Shown: one piece after another, positions 33,895 through 45,905 of the stretch | How positions within the stretch are numbered: position 1 is the first letter of the stretch | Layout of the letters: the number at the start of each line of letters is the position of its first letter | Assembly: GCA_922989275.2 (NCBI GenBank) | Contig: OV277862.1 | Span: 21,557,543-21,621,542 of the forward strand | Source of the DNA: Gari tellinella | Lineage: Eukaryota; Mollusca; Bivalvia; Cardiida; Psammobiidae | Direction of reading: 5' to 3' | Length of the DNA stretch: 64,000 nt | Notes under the pieces: generated by a model | The model's database searches: none | What the model was told of the DNA's origin: nothing | Seen by the model: only the letters and a program-made list of their open reading frames with translations | Translations under genes and position numbers: made by a program

Positions 33895-35830
33895 CACGCA
33901 GACGTCTACAAATTTCATTCGATCTTCAGGAAACTTAATTACAACATGTTTGTCTTAATAAAATCTAAATAATATTTAAATGAATGTGGGTTATTTCTAG
34001 TAAAAAAAACTAGGTCACTATGTCAAATCATAGAAAAACTTTGTTAACACTCTAGAGGCTACATATCTCATTAGATTTTCATGAAACATTTACAAAATAT
34101 TTGCCTCATTGATATCTAGGTCAAGTTTGAATGTGGGTTATGTCCGGTCCAAAAACTAGGTCACGAGGTCAAATCATAGAAACAACATTGTTAACACTCT
34201 AGAGACTATGAATCTCATTAGATCTTCATGAAAATTGGTCATAATTTGTGCCTCATTGATATCTAGGTCAAGTAATTTAGTTCGAATGTGGGTCATGTCA
34301 GTTCAAAACTAGGTCACTAGATCAAATCATAGAAAAACTTTGTTAACACAGAGACAGTGTATTCTTATTATTCTTTTGCGTTAAACCTCGAAAAAGAGGC
34401 TTCTTTAAGGAATGTTTGTATTGTAAAATAACTGTAGACCGTATTAACGAAGCAACTGATAAGTAATTCCAAATATCGACTTTTCCCCCCGATCGTCGCT
34501 AAAGCTTATATAACTCGCGAGGACTTGTTCTCGCGAAATCTCCCTCAACGGTCTCGTATGTATAAATCGTTGGAGTCGTGTATCTCTGGGTATACACTGT
34601 CTCTGGTTAACACTCTAGAGGCTACAAATCTCAGTAGATCTTCATGATACTTGGTCACATTCCCCGGGGAGAAAAATGGAAACAAGAACTGAAATGGTGA
34701 GGTCTGAAGTGTTTTTTTGAGGGAATAGGGACACTGAATACGATCAACGTGAACCATACAATTGCTTTGAAGGCTCTGTTTTATTAGACACAACCTTATT
34801 TTGTGACTAATTTTTCCACTGCTAGAACTATTTGACTTTAAGACTCACGAGAAGTACACGAAACACTGTAGAAGTTTTTCAGGCTGTCAACTTTCTAGTA
34901 ACTAAGTTCTTTATTTTCTGAAACTTGAACTTGACCGATGAAAGTGGGGTCCGGGGGTCATCCCCCGGGAGAAAAAATCGAAATAAGAACTGAAATGGTG
35001 AGTTCTGAAGTGTGTTTGTAGGGATTTTGGACACTGAATAGGCCTACGATCAATGTGACTAACCTATATATTTCCAAGAACTTTCAACTTTTAGACGATT
35101 TAGGTATACATTGTACGTACGATCCACATGTATATGAACTATGAAAAATTGTTGGTGGGGGATTTTAGGCACTAAATACGAACTATGTGATCCATACAAT
35201 TTTCTTCAAAGGTTCGTTATATAAGACATAACATTATATAACTATTTGACTCAATGTTTAGACGCACGAGAGGTACATCTAGCAGATTACATGTAGCACC
35301 GTAGGTTTTAGCTGCCATCTTTGTAGTTACTAAGTTATTGGTTTTCTAAAACTTGAAATTGATCAATGCTGGAGGGGGGTCCGGGGGTTCTCCCCCGGGG
35401 AGAAAAATGGAAATTAGAACTGAAATGGTGAGCCTTGAAGTGTGTTTGAAATCTTCATTTTAGACTAAGACTGACTTTAAGGTCTAACCCCCCTTAACGT
35501 TCGGTTTTTATGCCATTTTTGGCCATGTTTGATTTTTCATTTTTCAAACTGATGTTACGCACGTGCGTACGTGCGTATCGCTGGCTACGCCCCTGTCATT
35601 GTTTGACTTATTTATATCTAGGTCAAGTACGAATGTTGGTCATGTCCGGTCAAAAACTTAATAGCAAATTCCAATTTATGTGCTTTAATATAAATATTAA
35701 AAGGCTTTATTAGGCTATATAGATCTATAGCCCCGCGCGAATATAGGAGACAACATTAGGCTACATGGTGTACCAGGTAAGCGTAATAGAGCCATGTAGA
35801 TCTAGTGGCCCTTGTTCTTGCATGTCACCT
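33895..35830 (+). mobile_element. Decayed family-1 region with inserted MITE and a second tandem array
   Basis: Family-1 units with 'aggtcactatgtcaaatcatag' and 'gttaacactctagagg' run to 34348. They resume at 34606 after a MITE and again near 35590. From 34660 to 35460 lie three copies, 300-430 bp apart, of 'ccccggggagaaaaatggaaa...agaactgaaatggtgag' (34663, 34962, 35390). The end 'ccaggtaagcgtaatagagcc...ggcccttgttc' (35770-35820) is a decayed family-1 3' terminus. Confidence 0.65.
34349..34605. mobile_element. hAT-like MITE, 257 bp
   Basis: CAGAGACAGTGTAT at the left and ATACACTGTCTCTG at the right are perfect inverted repeats of 14 bp. GTTAACA flanks both sides (34342-34348 and 34606-34612). 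The flanks rejoin to the normal family-1 word 'gttaacactctagagg', which shows the insertion clearly. Confidence 0.82.
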
Positions 35831-36156
35831 CAGCGCACCATATGAGATGTTTTTCAATTCTTATTTAGTAAAGCAGATCGAAAGTAAAGCAGTCTGTGTA
35901 TTAGGGCCGTTTATTTAAAATTTTGAATGAAATCGAAGGGGAATAACTCTTAACAGTAACCACGCTTTTGAGGAAATTTCCCACAATGCAAGCCGACTGT
36001 CGAAAAAATGTCGGAAAGTTAGGGAAAAGCTCACGTTATTAGTGACTTACTTTTTCTTGGATACGCAAGTGAATGTACCCCGGATACATGTCGTATGGTA
36101 TATGCATATGAAACGGGATTTTCTTCATTCAATACCGTTCAAACCGACATAATATC
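35831..36156 (+). promoter_or_regulatory. Probable promoter and 5' leader of the E2F4/5 gene
   Basis: No mobile element is recognised here, unlike both sides. TTCCCACAATGCAAGCC (35978-35994) fits the Staf/ZNF143-type promoter motif (core CCCA..ATGCA). The first in-frame stop upstream of the start codon is TGA at 36109-36111. Several out-of-frame ATGs occur at about 36073-36108. The transcription start cannot be placed from sequence alone. Confidence 0.45.
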
Positions 36157-36300
36157 ATGTCGCATTTCACAGGAATTCAGCTCGAATTCCAAGACCAAGG
36201 GCCGTCAACGAACCGTCACGAGAAAAGTTTGGGGCTGTTGACTACAAAGTTTGTAACTCTGCTGCAGCAGGCGAAAGATGGTGTATTAGATTTGAAAGTT
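36157..36300 (+). CDS. E2F4: E2F4/5 transcription factor, coding exon 1 (residues 1-48)
   Basis: E2F4/5 proteins bind E2F sites in cell-cycle gene promoters as heterodimers with DP proteins and, with pocket proteins, mostly repress in quiescent cells. This exon gives the N-terminus and first helices of the winged-helix DNA-binding domain: '[20 protein letters not shown]' is near-identical to the family, followed by 'KDGVLDLKV'. I chose ATG 36157 because it has A at -3, TGA lies in frame at 36109 and no other in-frame ATG intervenes. The exon ends after codon 48 (phase 0) at a perfect GTAAGT donor. The short N-terminal tail of about 19 residues is like vertebrate E2F4, unlike E2F1-3. Assignment to E2F4 rather than E2F5 rests on '[11 protein letters not shown]' and 'GPGCNT' in later exons; invertebrates generally have one co-orthologue. 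Confidence 0.93.
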
Positions 36301-37389
36301 GTAAGTATTTGCCTTAGAAAATAACAAAATTTGATTCACTGAACGAAACATTCTATTGTCAAATTCGTTCTCAAGTTTGTTTACCTTTGTGTTTTTGACT
36401 TCCGGTCGTTGAGTAAAACTTCCGAAAACGTGTATTGACACTTTATCCATCCTTTTGTAAGAAGAAAGCCCAATTTGCGTTTGGGTGTGTACCTAACAGA
36501 AGAATGTCACATAGTATAAGTGGCATGTGTAGTGTTGTCACATTGCGATTGCTACACTAAGTTGACTAACAGTGGCATAATTATCCTGGTTCACCCAATT
36601 ACCGGTGATCTAAGGATTCGTCTGACTATTTCTCATCAATTAATAAGGTTTTTAACTAAAAAATATATTAAACATATAAAGTAAACATTTCTTTATGATT
36701 TTCAGCTTTAATATATAAATACACCCATAATATGACATAAATAATCATAGTCAACTGTAGCGAGTGCGCCGCCATGTTTGTTTTGGTTACTCGTCCTATT
36801 ATCGGTGATGAGGTAAAATGACACCCGGAATAATTTTCAGGTATCGGCTTGAACTTCTATCAAACATTATTAAGAAAGGCTATCTGTTAACATAATTTTT
36901 AACTGAAAAGTTGTAATATTTTCCGTCACATTTTTTCACAGTGGGGCAATGGAATATGTCACATTATACAAATAGGTTAAATGGTTTTATATGGGGAGAA
37001 AATGATTTATCTTGCGTAATTAATAAAAAAAATGCACACTTTCCCTTTAGGAAAGTTTTTTTTGCTTTATACACATTAGTCTTGAGCAGCAGCCGATAGA
37101 TAAACGGAAGTTACGATTTTACACATGAATACTCGGAAGTCACCGGTAATAGGATGTCCACGGTAAACGGGTCAATGGCAATAGTTCTTGTAAAAAAAAC
37201 AACTCCATTGAGTTGTAGTGAGTTGACAATACCTGACAGGTTCACACTCACAGGTGAATACGTCAGCTATTGTCAGATGGATGTGCCTTGCCTGTAACTG
37301 TAAGACTGCATTTTATGCAACATTAATTACAACAGTGGCTATTCTTATGACAAGTCTTATACATACAGCAATTGTTTTGGGGCGGTGTA
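36301..37389. other. Intron 1, first part, no recognised element
   Basis: Begins with GTAAGT. No repeat family or exon recognised up to the fold-back element. Confidence 0.5.
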
Positions 37390-37970
37390 GGTGAATTCGC
37401 CTAGAGACGAACTCGCCTACAATTAGATATATAGTAACCTAAATGGTGAATTCGCCTAGAAAACATGATATAGTGATTGTATTTCACACCTTGTAGTACA
37501 GGTATATCTACCATTAGCAAGTAGATAAAATAAAAATATTTGTAGAGGATCAACATATCTTGTTGATTTCTTATCCAGATTTTTTTTAACAAAACGAAAG
37601 ATCAGTGCACGAATGAATTATGACTCATTCGTGATCAGTGTAGCCCCTAATCACTACACTTAGATTTGACAACCTGTTTGAAAGGGGTGATGCCAACGTA
37701 TTTATCATATTGAAAGTAAAAATGCCGCTTGCACCTACATAAAAATTATTCGATATTATTGCACCTCGCTTTGAGTTACATATGATGATCAGGGGCTACA
37801 CTTATCATCCGATCTTAGTAAACACTACCTGAAAACAAGTTTTGTTTTGTTATCGATACCTTACAATAGGTGCGAAATACAATCACTATATAATTGCTTT
37901 CTAGGCGAATTCACCATTTCGGTTACTATATATCTAATTGTAGGCGAGTTTGTCTCTAGGCGAATTCACC
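37390..37970. mobile_element. Fold-back element with about 110-bp terminal inverted repeats
   Basis: The left arm (37390-37500) starts GGTGAATTCGCCTAGAGAC and carries a second GGTGAATTCGCCTAG 60 bp inside. The right arm (37862-37970) is its reverse complement with only a handful of differences. Inside is another inverted pair around 'gtagcccctaatcac' (37650) and 'aggggctacac' (37790). No coding sequence. Confidence 0.82.
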
Positions 37971-39483
37971 ATAAACCGTTTTGGGGACCCGTTCCAAATC
38001 AAAAACAAGGTTTTTTCCCCCCAAAATGAGCATTTCATCAAATTCATGGCATAATTTTTCCCCAAAATTTGCGACTCAATTTTTCCCTGAAAAATCAAAG
38101 TTTTTTACGCCATTTTATTTAAGGGCATATTTTTCCCAATTGAAGGGGTACCAACTCATTCCCAAAGTGGTGAAAAAAACACTCTGACATAGCCCCTTCA
38201 GGAGTGTAAATCTTTTTCAAAAGCTAGTCGCCCTGCAGGACTGGTAACCATTGATATCCACTCCCCCTTCTTAATGCATATTACACAAAGTTTCTAGTTA
38301 GGAAAATACCACTGGGAACAAAAAATCCACTCGCCCTGAGGGTCGAGCATATATTTGAAAGCACTCACCTGACGTCAAAACCTACTTACTTAAGCCTGTT
38401 TTGCGCGTGCGGACATGAGGCCCCCCCCCCACCATATGATAAGATACATTTTTTAATTGTGTAAAATTGTAGATTTTAAAGTTCAAAACGTGTTTTTCAG
38501 TGTTATTTTGTCAGGGTTCCCACAGGCTTTTAGCTTTGAGGGTGCATGCACCCTCTATGTCTATTTTTTGGGGGTGCAGACAAATTTCAGAGGGTGCATA
38601 TGAAAAGTTTTTCTGTTTCTTCTGATGCGAGGACACCAGGGACAAAGTACGATGAGGCCAGGGCCGAAAGGCATATGACGTATCTACGATGAGTGGCCCC
38701 ATAACAAAGTAGCAATCCGTATTCAAACAATGGATACGCACCAGGGATGATCTTTGGAAATTTGTGGTTCCACCGCTAAATTTTTACATCATTTGTTTGG
38801 ATGTGTACTGTTCGTTTCTTAGCCGACATATTTGCAGACTACATGAATGCGTAGGCCTATGCTAAGACTGTGTCTCACTAAATCAGGCATTTTCCCCAAC
38901 ATTGTTAATAGACGGGATAAAATACATCTGATAACCCGTCCAGTTTTTCGACTGTGTTGTTTGGATTTCGCATAAAAATGGCGTCGCTGTTTTGAAATCG
39001 AAAGTGACCAGAATTAGACCTATGACCGGACTTTTTGTTTTAATTATTTGTCAGCATTTTTCAAACACATATTCCTCTAAATAAGTATTGAATTCTTATA
39101 AAAACAAAAATTGATAGAAAAAATAGCGACTTTATTAGGCACAGAGACGGGAAATCCCACAATCTATTTTAAAGCGCTTAATCATCATATTTCGCGATGC
39201 GGGTGAACCAGGCGCTTTACGTATTAAGAATGATAAGAATTGTCAAGCGCCTGATAGACACTATATGGAAAATGAAAACAAATCTAAACTGACACGTCAG
39301 ACTTTGACGTTTAACTTGTATTTTGTTGTTTGTTAATAAAACTGGTCTTCTTACATCCGATTTCGGCATTAACTGCAACAAAAATCTGTATGTGCATGCA
39401 CGTTCAGGGCATTGATTTTATGCGTGATTTTTTGAAATTATACGTGAATCACGTACATCTGTGCGTGAATGGGAACTCTGTTT
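37971..39483. other. Intron 1, unassigned
   Basis: Contains a short C run (38420-38429), a 'gggtgca' rich stretch (38540-38600) and 'tgcgcgtgcggacatgag' (38401-38417), which recurs in similar form at 40131-40147. No exon recognised. Confidence 0.4.
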
Positions 39484-40027
39484 GTCATTATTGCACTTTA
39501 TATATTATGCTCTTAACCCTTATTGTTTGAGAACTTTGATATGTTTGAGAATTATGAGACACAAACAACACCTTTAACTAACGATTATAAGGACAATTGG
39601 TTCAATCAATCTATCAAACTTAGTTACACGTTTCACTGGCGGTGTTACTTCAGTAAACAAAGGACAATTTAGCAATTAATTCCATGTATCATCAAAGTGT
39701 TATCGACAGTTTACTTCGCTAATAGGCAACGATTATCTTTTTGTCACTTTTGTGCAATCAAGTTGACAATATAAATGATCAGATGTATCATCATTTTATT
39801 TGTCCAGGAGGTATCATGATTAAAATGAAACAACTGATAATTGGTGAATTATTACAAACAAGCAAGACAATACTTATAACCGAAGAAAAACTTAATTTAT
39901 TGCTAAAAATATAAACAAAACATAAGTTAATTATGTGTCCGACCAGGGGGGCTTATGTCCGCCCGCGCAAAACAGGCGGGGGCTCATGTCAGCCCGCGCA
40001 AAATCGGCTCATGTCCGTCAATCGAGT
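39484..40027. repeat. Segmental duplicate A (uninterrupted copy)
   Basis: The block 'gtcattattgcac...tatatattatgctcttaac...gtttgagaattatgag...gtccgaccaggggggcttatgtccgcccgcgcaaaa' is repeated at 44824-44862 plus 48546-49078 with scattered differences. Here the join at 'ctcttaac' (39510-39517) is unbroken. Confidence 0.85.
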
Positions 40028-41062
40028 ACTCGCATTAAATTAGCAATTGGGTGAGTGGAATTTTACACCCCTGCCCAAATCCTATGTTTACGTCAAACAT
40101 GGTAAGCACACATGAGACCCCTGCCTGTTTTGTGCGTGCGGTCATGAGCCCCCCGACCCACTGTATGATAAGATACTAGTGTTGGAGAATCGGTTTCAAA
40201 TCACTATTGATAATCGAATTGAATCGGGACGGCCATTTCGATTAAAATCGGAAAATAATCGGAGATTTCAATATCCATATATTTATGTAGGGATATATTC
40301 CAATGACAGTTGTAAAAACAGTGTTGATCAACAGAAATAAACAACACAATTAATTTGTAAAATTGCAAACAGTGCAGTGCTAGATCGGATGGCTTTTATA
40401 AGAGCTTTTTAATCTGGGTCTGCACTGTTTTACTATATCCTTAACTCTAGTGTGTAGATACTTTTTGTACCAGTACTCCTGAATGTCCTTTGTATTTCCT
40501 CTTAAGTCTTTGACTTTATATTTTCATTTCTATCTGCTATCTGAAGATCTATCATGATTTACAGAAAACTATGTTTTGCCCAATCACGGATGTACATCAT
40601 GACTTAAATGTTTAAATAAACCACCTTTTTTTGTCATAAAATCGGATTATCATTGTTATTTTTCTGCTATATTTTTTTCTTATTGGTTGGGGATACATGA
40701 CTGTAAGTGGAATATCATTTCTGTTGAAAAATGCTGCTACCGTTAATTTGCGAAAACTGATGACAAAATGTACGTGCACGATAGAAGGAAACAGATGACA
40801 AGCTAACAAAAGCATTCATGCTAACTTTTAAGTTACCAACACAGCGATATTTCAGGAAAATATATAAACACTCCTATTTCAGTTTCAAACAAACAGATCT
40901 ACGTGATAATGGAATAAATAGGTTTTATCGATTTTTGATTTCATAAGGCACAGAAGCCATTTGTCTCGTTTGTGGGCGTGGCATTTTCATCACTACAAAC
41001 TGCTGTAAGCTAAAAATAAATGTCAACTTGAAAGCTGACTACGGAATTTCACGATAATTTTT
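40028..41062. other. Intron 1, unassigned
   Basis: 'tagtgttggagaatcgg' at about 40178 looks like a hAT-type terminus, but I find no matching right end. Otherwise nothing recognised. Confidence 0.4.
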
Positions 41063-42651
41063 ATGCCCCCAGAATCTACGATTCGGGGGCATATAGTTTT
41101 TGTCATGTCTGTTGGTCTGTCCGTCCGTCCGTCCGTCCGTCCGTCCTCCGTCCGTCCGTCCGTCCGTCCGTCCGTCTGTCTGTGCCAAAAACCTTAACCT
41201 TGGCTATAACTCTTGCATTTTTGTACCTGGACCTTTTATACTTGGCATGTGTCTTCCCTGTATCAAGACCTTTCCATCCATACAAACCTTTTTGACCTTG
41301 TGACTTTGACCTTGACATTTGACCTACTTTTGTAAAAATCTTTAAATGGCTATAACATTTGCACCAGTAGGCCCAGGGCTTTCATATTTTGTATGTATAT
41401 TTCTTTTGTCAAGACCTTTCCAACCATACCAACATCTTTGACCATGTGACCTTGACCTTTGACCTATTTAATCAAACTTTAACCAAAAACCTTCACCTTG
41501 GCTATAACTTTTGCATTTTTAAACCTGGGCCTTTTATACTTGGCATGTGTATTCCTCATGGCAAGACCTTTCCAACCATATAAAACTTTTTGACCATGTG
41601 ACCTTGACCTTGACATTTGACCTACTTTTGTAAAAATCTTTAAATGGCTATAACATTTGCACCAGTAGGCCCAGGGCTTTCATATTTTGTATGCATATTT
41701 TTTTTGTCAAGACCTTTCCAACCATACCAACATCTTTGACCATGTGACCTTGACCTTTGAACTATTTAATCAAACTTTAACCAAAAACCTTAACCTTGGC
41801 TATAACTTTTGCATTTTTGCCCCTTGGCCTTTTATACTTGGCAGGTGTCTTCCCTGTGGCGAGACCTTTCCAACCATACCAACGTATTAGACAATGGGAC
41901 CTTGACCTTTGATCTAATTAATCAAACTTTAACCAAAAACCTTAACCTTGGATATAACTTTTGCATTTTTGCACCTGGGCCTTTTATACTTGGCAGGTGT
42001 CTTCCCTGTGGCGAGACCTTTCCAACCATACAAAACTTTTTGACATTGTGACCTTGACATTTGACCTACTTTTGTTAAAATCTTTAAATGGCTATAACAT
42101 TTGCCCCAGTAGGCCTACGGCTTTCATATTTTGTTTATATGTTTCTTGTGTCAAGACCTTTCCAACCATACCTACGCTTTTGCCCTTGTGACCTTGACCT
42201 TTGACCGGCTTTTGTATAAATCTTTATATGCCTATAACATTTGAACCAGTAGGCCTAGAGCTTCCATACTTTATATGTTTCTTGTGTTAAGACTTCTCCA
42301 ACCATGCCAATGTTTCATTTACCCTACGACCATGACTTTTGACCTACTTTTGCAAATAAGCATTACATTACAGAACATGATTCTGGCTGGGGGCATTTGT
42401 GTTTCACAAACACATTGCTTTTCATCTGATCATCACCAAACTTTCTGAAAATGTTTGTTGACATAAAATGGAGACCAATTTGGATAACCAGCTGCACAAA
42501 TTTATGCTAGGCCCTGTGGAGTAATGGCCCTTGAAGTCCTCAAAATGGCGCTCCACTACAGTTTCAGCTCTCTAACTTTTACGTTTGATAGTCTGGATTC
42601 CCCTCCCTGTATCATCGGGGGCATTCGTGTAACTGGGACACGCTCTTGTTT
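41063..42651 (+). mobile_element. Family-4 tandem-repeat element (ATGCCCCC termini)
   Basis: 5' hairpin ATGCCCCC (41063-41070) with GGGGGCAT (41085-41092) and inner AGAATC/GATTC. A long GTCC repeat (41118-41175) follows, then units of roughly 150 and 300 bp with 'aaccttggctataact', 'gacctttccaaccatac' and 'tgtgaccttgacctttgacc'. There are two successive 3' ends. GGGGGCAT plus TTTGTG/CACAAA lies at 42389-42410; GGGGGCAT plus CGTGT/ACACG plus CTCTTGTTT lies at 42617-42651. Open frames of 60-100 codons recur in the units but are not proteins. Confidence 0.86.
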
Positions 42652-42810
42652 ATTATAGTGGAACATTTGTTTGATAATAATTGTTATCGACGGGCAAATG
42701 CCGACAACCTCCGAGTATAAATTATGAATGACGCAAATTGCGAGGAGCTATATAATTTGTTATGTGACCGCGAAATCGTAATTGCTTGGCTTATTCATAA
42801 GGATAATAGG

Positions 42811-44816
42811 CAAGGCTTTCATATGTTGTATGTATATTTCTTGTGTCAAGACCTTTCAAAACATACCGACATCTTTGACCATATGACCATGACCATGACC
42901 GTTGACTTATTTAATCAAACTTTAACCAAAAACCTTAACCTTGGCTATAACCTTTGCATTTTTGAACCTGGGCCTTTTATATTTGGCATGGCAAGACCTT
43001 TCCAACCATATAAAACTTTTTGACCTTGACCTTGACATTTGACCTACTTTTGTAAAATTCTTTAAATGGCTTTAACATTTACACCAGTTTGCCCAGGGCT
43101 TTCATATTTTGTATGTATATTTTTTGTGTCAAGACCTTTCAAACCATACCAACATCTTTGACCATGTTAACTTGACCTTTGGCCTATTTAATCAAACTTT
43201 AACAAAAAACCTTAACCTTGGCTATAACTTTTGCATTTTTGAACCTGGGCCTTTTATACTTGGCATGTGTATTCCTCATGGCAAGACCTTTTCAACCATA
43301 CAAAACTTTTTTACCTTGTGACCTTGACCATGAGATTTTACCTACTTTTGTAAAAATCTTTAAATGGCTGTAACATTTGCACCTGTTGGCCCAGGGCTTT
43401 CATATTTTGTATGTATATTTCTTGTGTTAAGACCTTTCCAACTACAAAATGTATACCAAAGTCTATGACCATGTGACCTTGACCTCAACCTTTGACCTAT
43501 TTAATCAAACTTTAACAAAAAACCTTAACCTTGGCTATAACTTTTGCATTTTTGCACCTGAGCCTTTTATACTTGACATGTGTCTCCCTCGTGACAAGAC
43601 CTTTCCAACAATACTGTCATATTTGAACTTGTGACCTTGATCTTGACATTTGACTCACTTTTGTAAAAAAATTCAAATGACATTTGCACCAGTAGGCACA
43701 AGGCTTTCATACTTTGTATGTATATTTCTTGTGTCAAGACCTTTCCAACCATACCAACGTATTAGACCATGTGACCTTGACCTTGACCTTTGATCTATTT
43801 AATTAAACTTTAACCAAAAACCTTAACCTTGGCTATAACATTTTTGCACCTGACCTTTCCAACCATACAAAACTTCCTGACCTTGTGACCGTGACATTTG
43901 ACCTACTTTTGTTAAAATCTTTAAATGGCTATAACATTTGCACCAGTAGGCCTGCGGCTTTCATATTTTGTTTATATATTTCTTGTGTCAAGACCTTTCC
44001 AACCATACCAAGGTATTTGACTTATTTGACCTTGACCTTTGACCTATTTAATCTAACTTTAACTAAAAACCTTAACATTGGCTATAACTTTTGCATTTTT
44101 GCACTTGGGCATTTTATACTTGACCGGTGTCTTCCCTGTGGCAAGACCTTTCCAACCATACAAAACTTTTTGACATTGTGACCTTGACATTTGACTTACT
44201 TTTGTTAAAATCTTTAAATGGCTATAACATTTGCACCAGTAGGCCTACGGCTTTCATATTTTGTTTATATATTTCTTGTGTCAAGACCTTTCCAACCATA
44301 CCTACGCTTTTGCCCTTGTGAACTTGACCTTTGACAGGCTTTTGTATAAATCTTTATACGCCTATAACATTTGAACCAGTAGGCCTAGAGCTTCCATACT
44401 TTGTATGTACATGTACATTGTATGTTTCTTGTGATAAGACTTCTTCAACCATGCCAATGTTTCATTTACCATGTGACCATGACTTTTGACCTACTTTTGC
44501 AAATAAGCATTACATTACAGAACATAACGCTGGTTGGGGGCATTTGTGTTTCACAAACATATTGCTTTTCATCTGATCTTCACTAAACTTTCTGAAAATG
44601 TTTGTTGACATAAAATGGAGACCAAGTTGGATAACCAGCGGCGCCAATTTATACTAGGCTCTTTGGAGTAATGGCCCTTGAATTCCTCAAAATGGCGCTT
44701 TTATGGCGCTCCACGACAGTTTCTGCTCTCTAACTGGTACATTTTACATTTGATAGTCTGGATTCCCCTCCCTGTATCATCGGGGGCATTCGTGTAACTG
44801 GGACACGCTCTTGTTT
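42811..44816 (+). mobile_element. Family-4 tandem-repeat element, 5' truncated
   Basis: The same units resume after about 160 bp of unrelated sequence, without a 5' hairpin or GTCC run. Both 3' ends recur: the TTTGTG/CACAAA type near 44536 and the CGTGT/ACACG type at 44782-44816. Confidence 0.82.
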
Positions 44817-44823
44817 TAGTCCT

Positions 44824-44862
44824 ATTTTGTCATTATTGCACATTATATATTAAGCTTTTAAC
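44824..44862. repeat. Segmental duplicate B, left piece
   Basis: 'tttgtcattattgcacattatatattaagcttttaac' matches 39484-39517 and stops at the hAT-like insertion, ending with its target duplication CTTTTAAC (44855-44862). Confidence 0.8.
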
Positions 44863-45905
44863 TAGGGATGTTAACGGTTACGGATATTGTAACCGATTAA
44901 TCGCAAGCAAAAACCGGTTAACCGACGGGTTAGCCTGACATGAAATTAAACCATTGAATTGTCGAGAAAAAGAGACATGTCTACTACCTACTGTTAGTTC
45001 TGAATGTTAATGAAAGCCATTCATTCTTTGAAGAATCCTATTGACAAATGTCGAATAGTCTGATTTCCGACCAGACGCCGAGTGAAACCGTCCAATCTGG
45101 ATCAAGGCTGCTTTCGAAATCATTAAAAATCTCCGACTTTACATGTACATGTATGTGTGAAATATTCAGTGATGTTCTATTAGGCTTTAGATCCAACTCG
45201 AAACTGAATTTCAAAGAGTATGTTCCATTGCAGTTCTGAAGTGCTATATGTTTTCATCTGCACGCTAAATTTGTGTTTGATTAAAAGAATATACATGCAC
45301 TGGTAAGCATCCCATCTTGGTCTCGAGTTAGTCATTGTTACACTCAGTCAATTTGAAAGTAAATGTGAGGGCGACTCAGGGCGTTAAACCCTTATTATGG
45401 CATTTAGAACTGAATAAAGCCATACAGAAGGAGTTTGTAGGAAATTTTCAGCAGATTACATTTTTGCCACTCCTACGAAAAGAAGCAGACAACAATATGG
45501 AGCTTAAGTTACGTAACCTGTTTGTGAATGGTACGGTATGAAAATTAATCAACCTGACAATCGAATCAGAAACGCACTGGAATACACTTTTTGATTTTTC
45601 TGCAAGTGATTCTTAATAATAAAATACGCCGAGTTAATAGGTGTCTCTTCTTGATCCAAACCGCTTGGCTGCTAAACGAATAAACATGTCATTTTCAGCT
45701 CGGGGCAGTTATGTGTAGATCTATTTTCTCAGAAATTTAAAGTATGTTATTCATTGCTGGATTTATATGATCCATGATATTGGATTCAGTGCAAGCGTTT
45801 TCTTCACATTTCTTAATAATAGGACACTTATCTTAATCTGGTAAAATCACATCAATTACGTTAGTTAATTGGCGACCTGTAAATTGTCTCATCCCACTGG
45901 TTTTT

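Noticed and set aside
40178..40270. hAT-type terminus 'tagtgttggagaatcgg'
   Set aside because: No matching right end or target duplication could be found, so I do not call an element.
41389..44321. Recurring 60-100-codon open frames such as 'MYVYFLCQDLSNHTNIFDHV' in the family-4 repeats, also at 53600-55450
   Set aside because: They follow the tandem DNA unit, occur in several frames, start and stop at unit boundaries, and look like translated repeat rather than a protein family.
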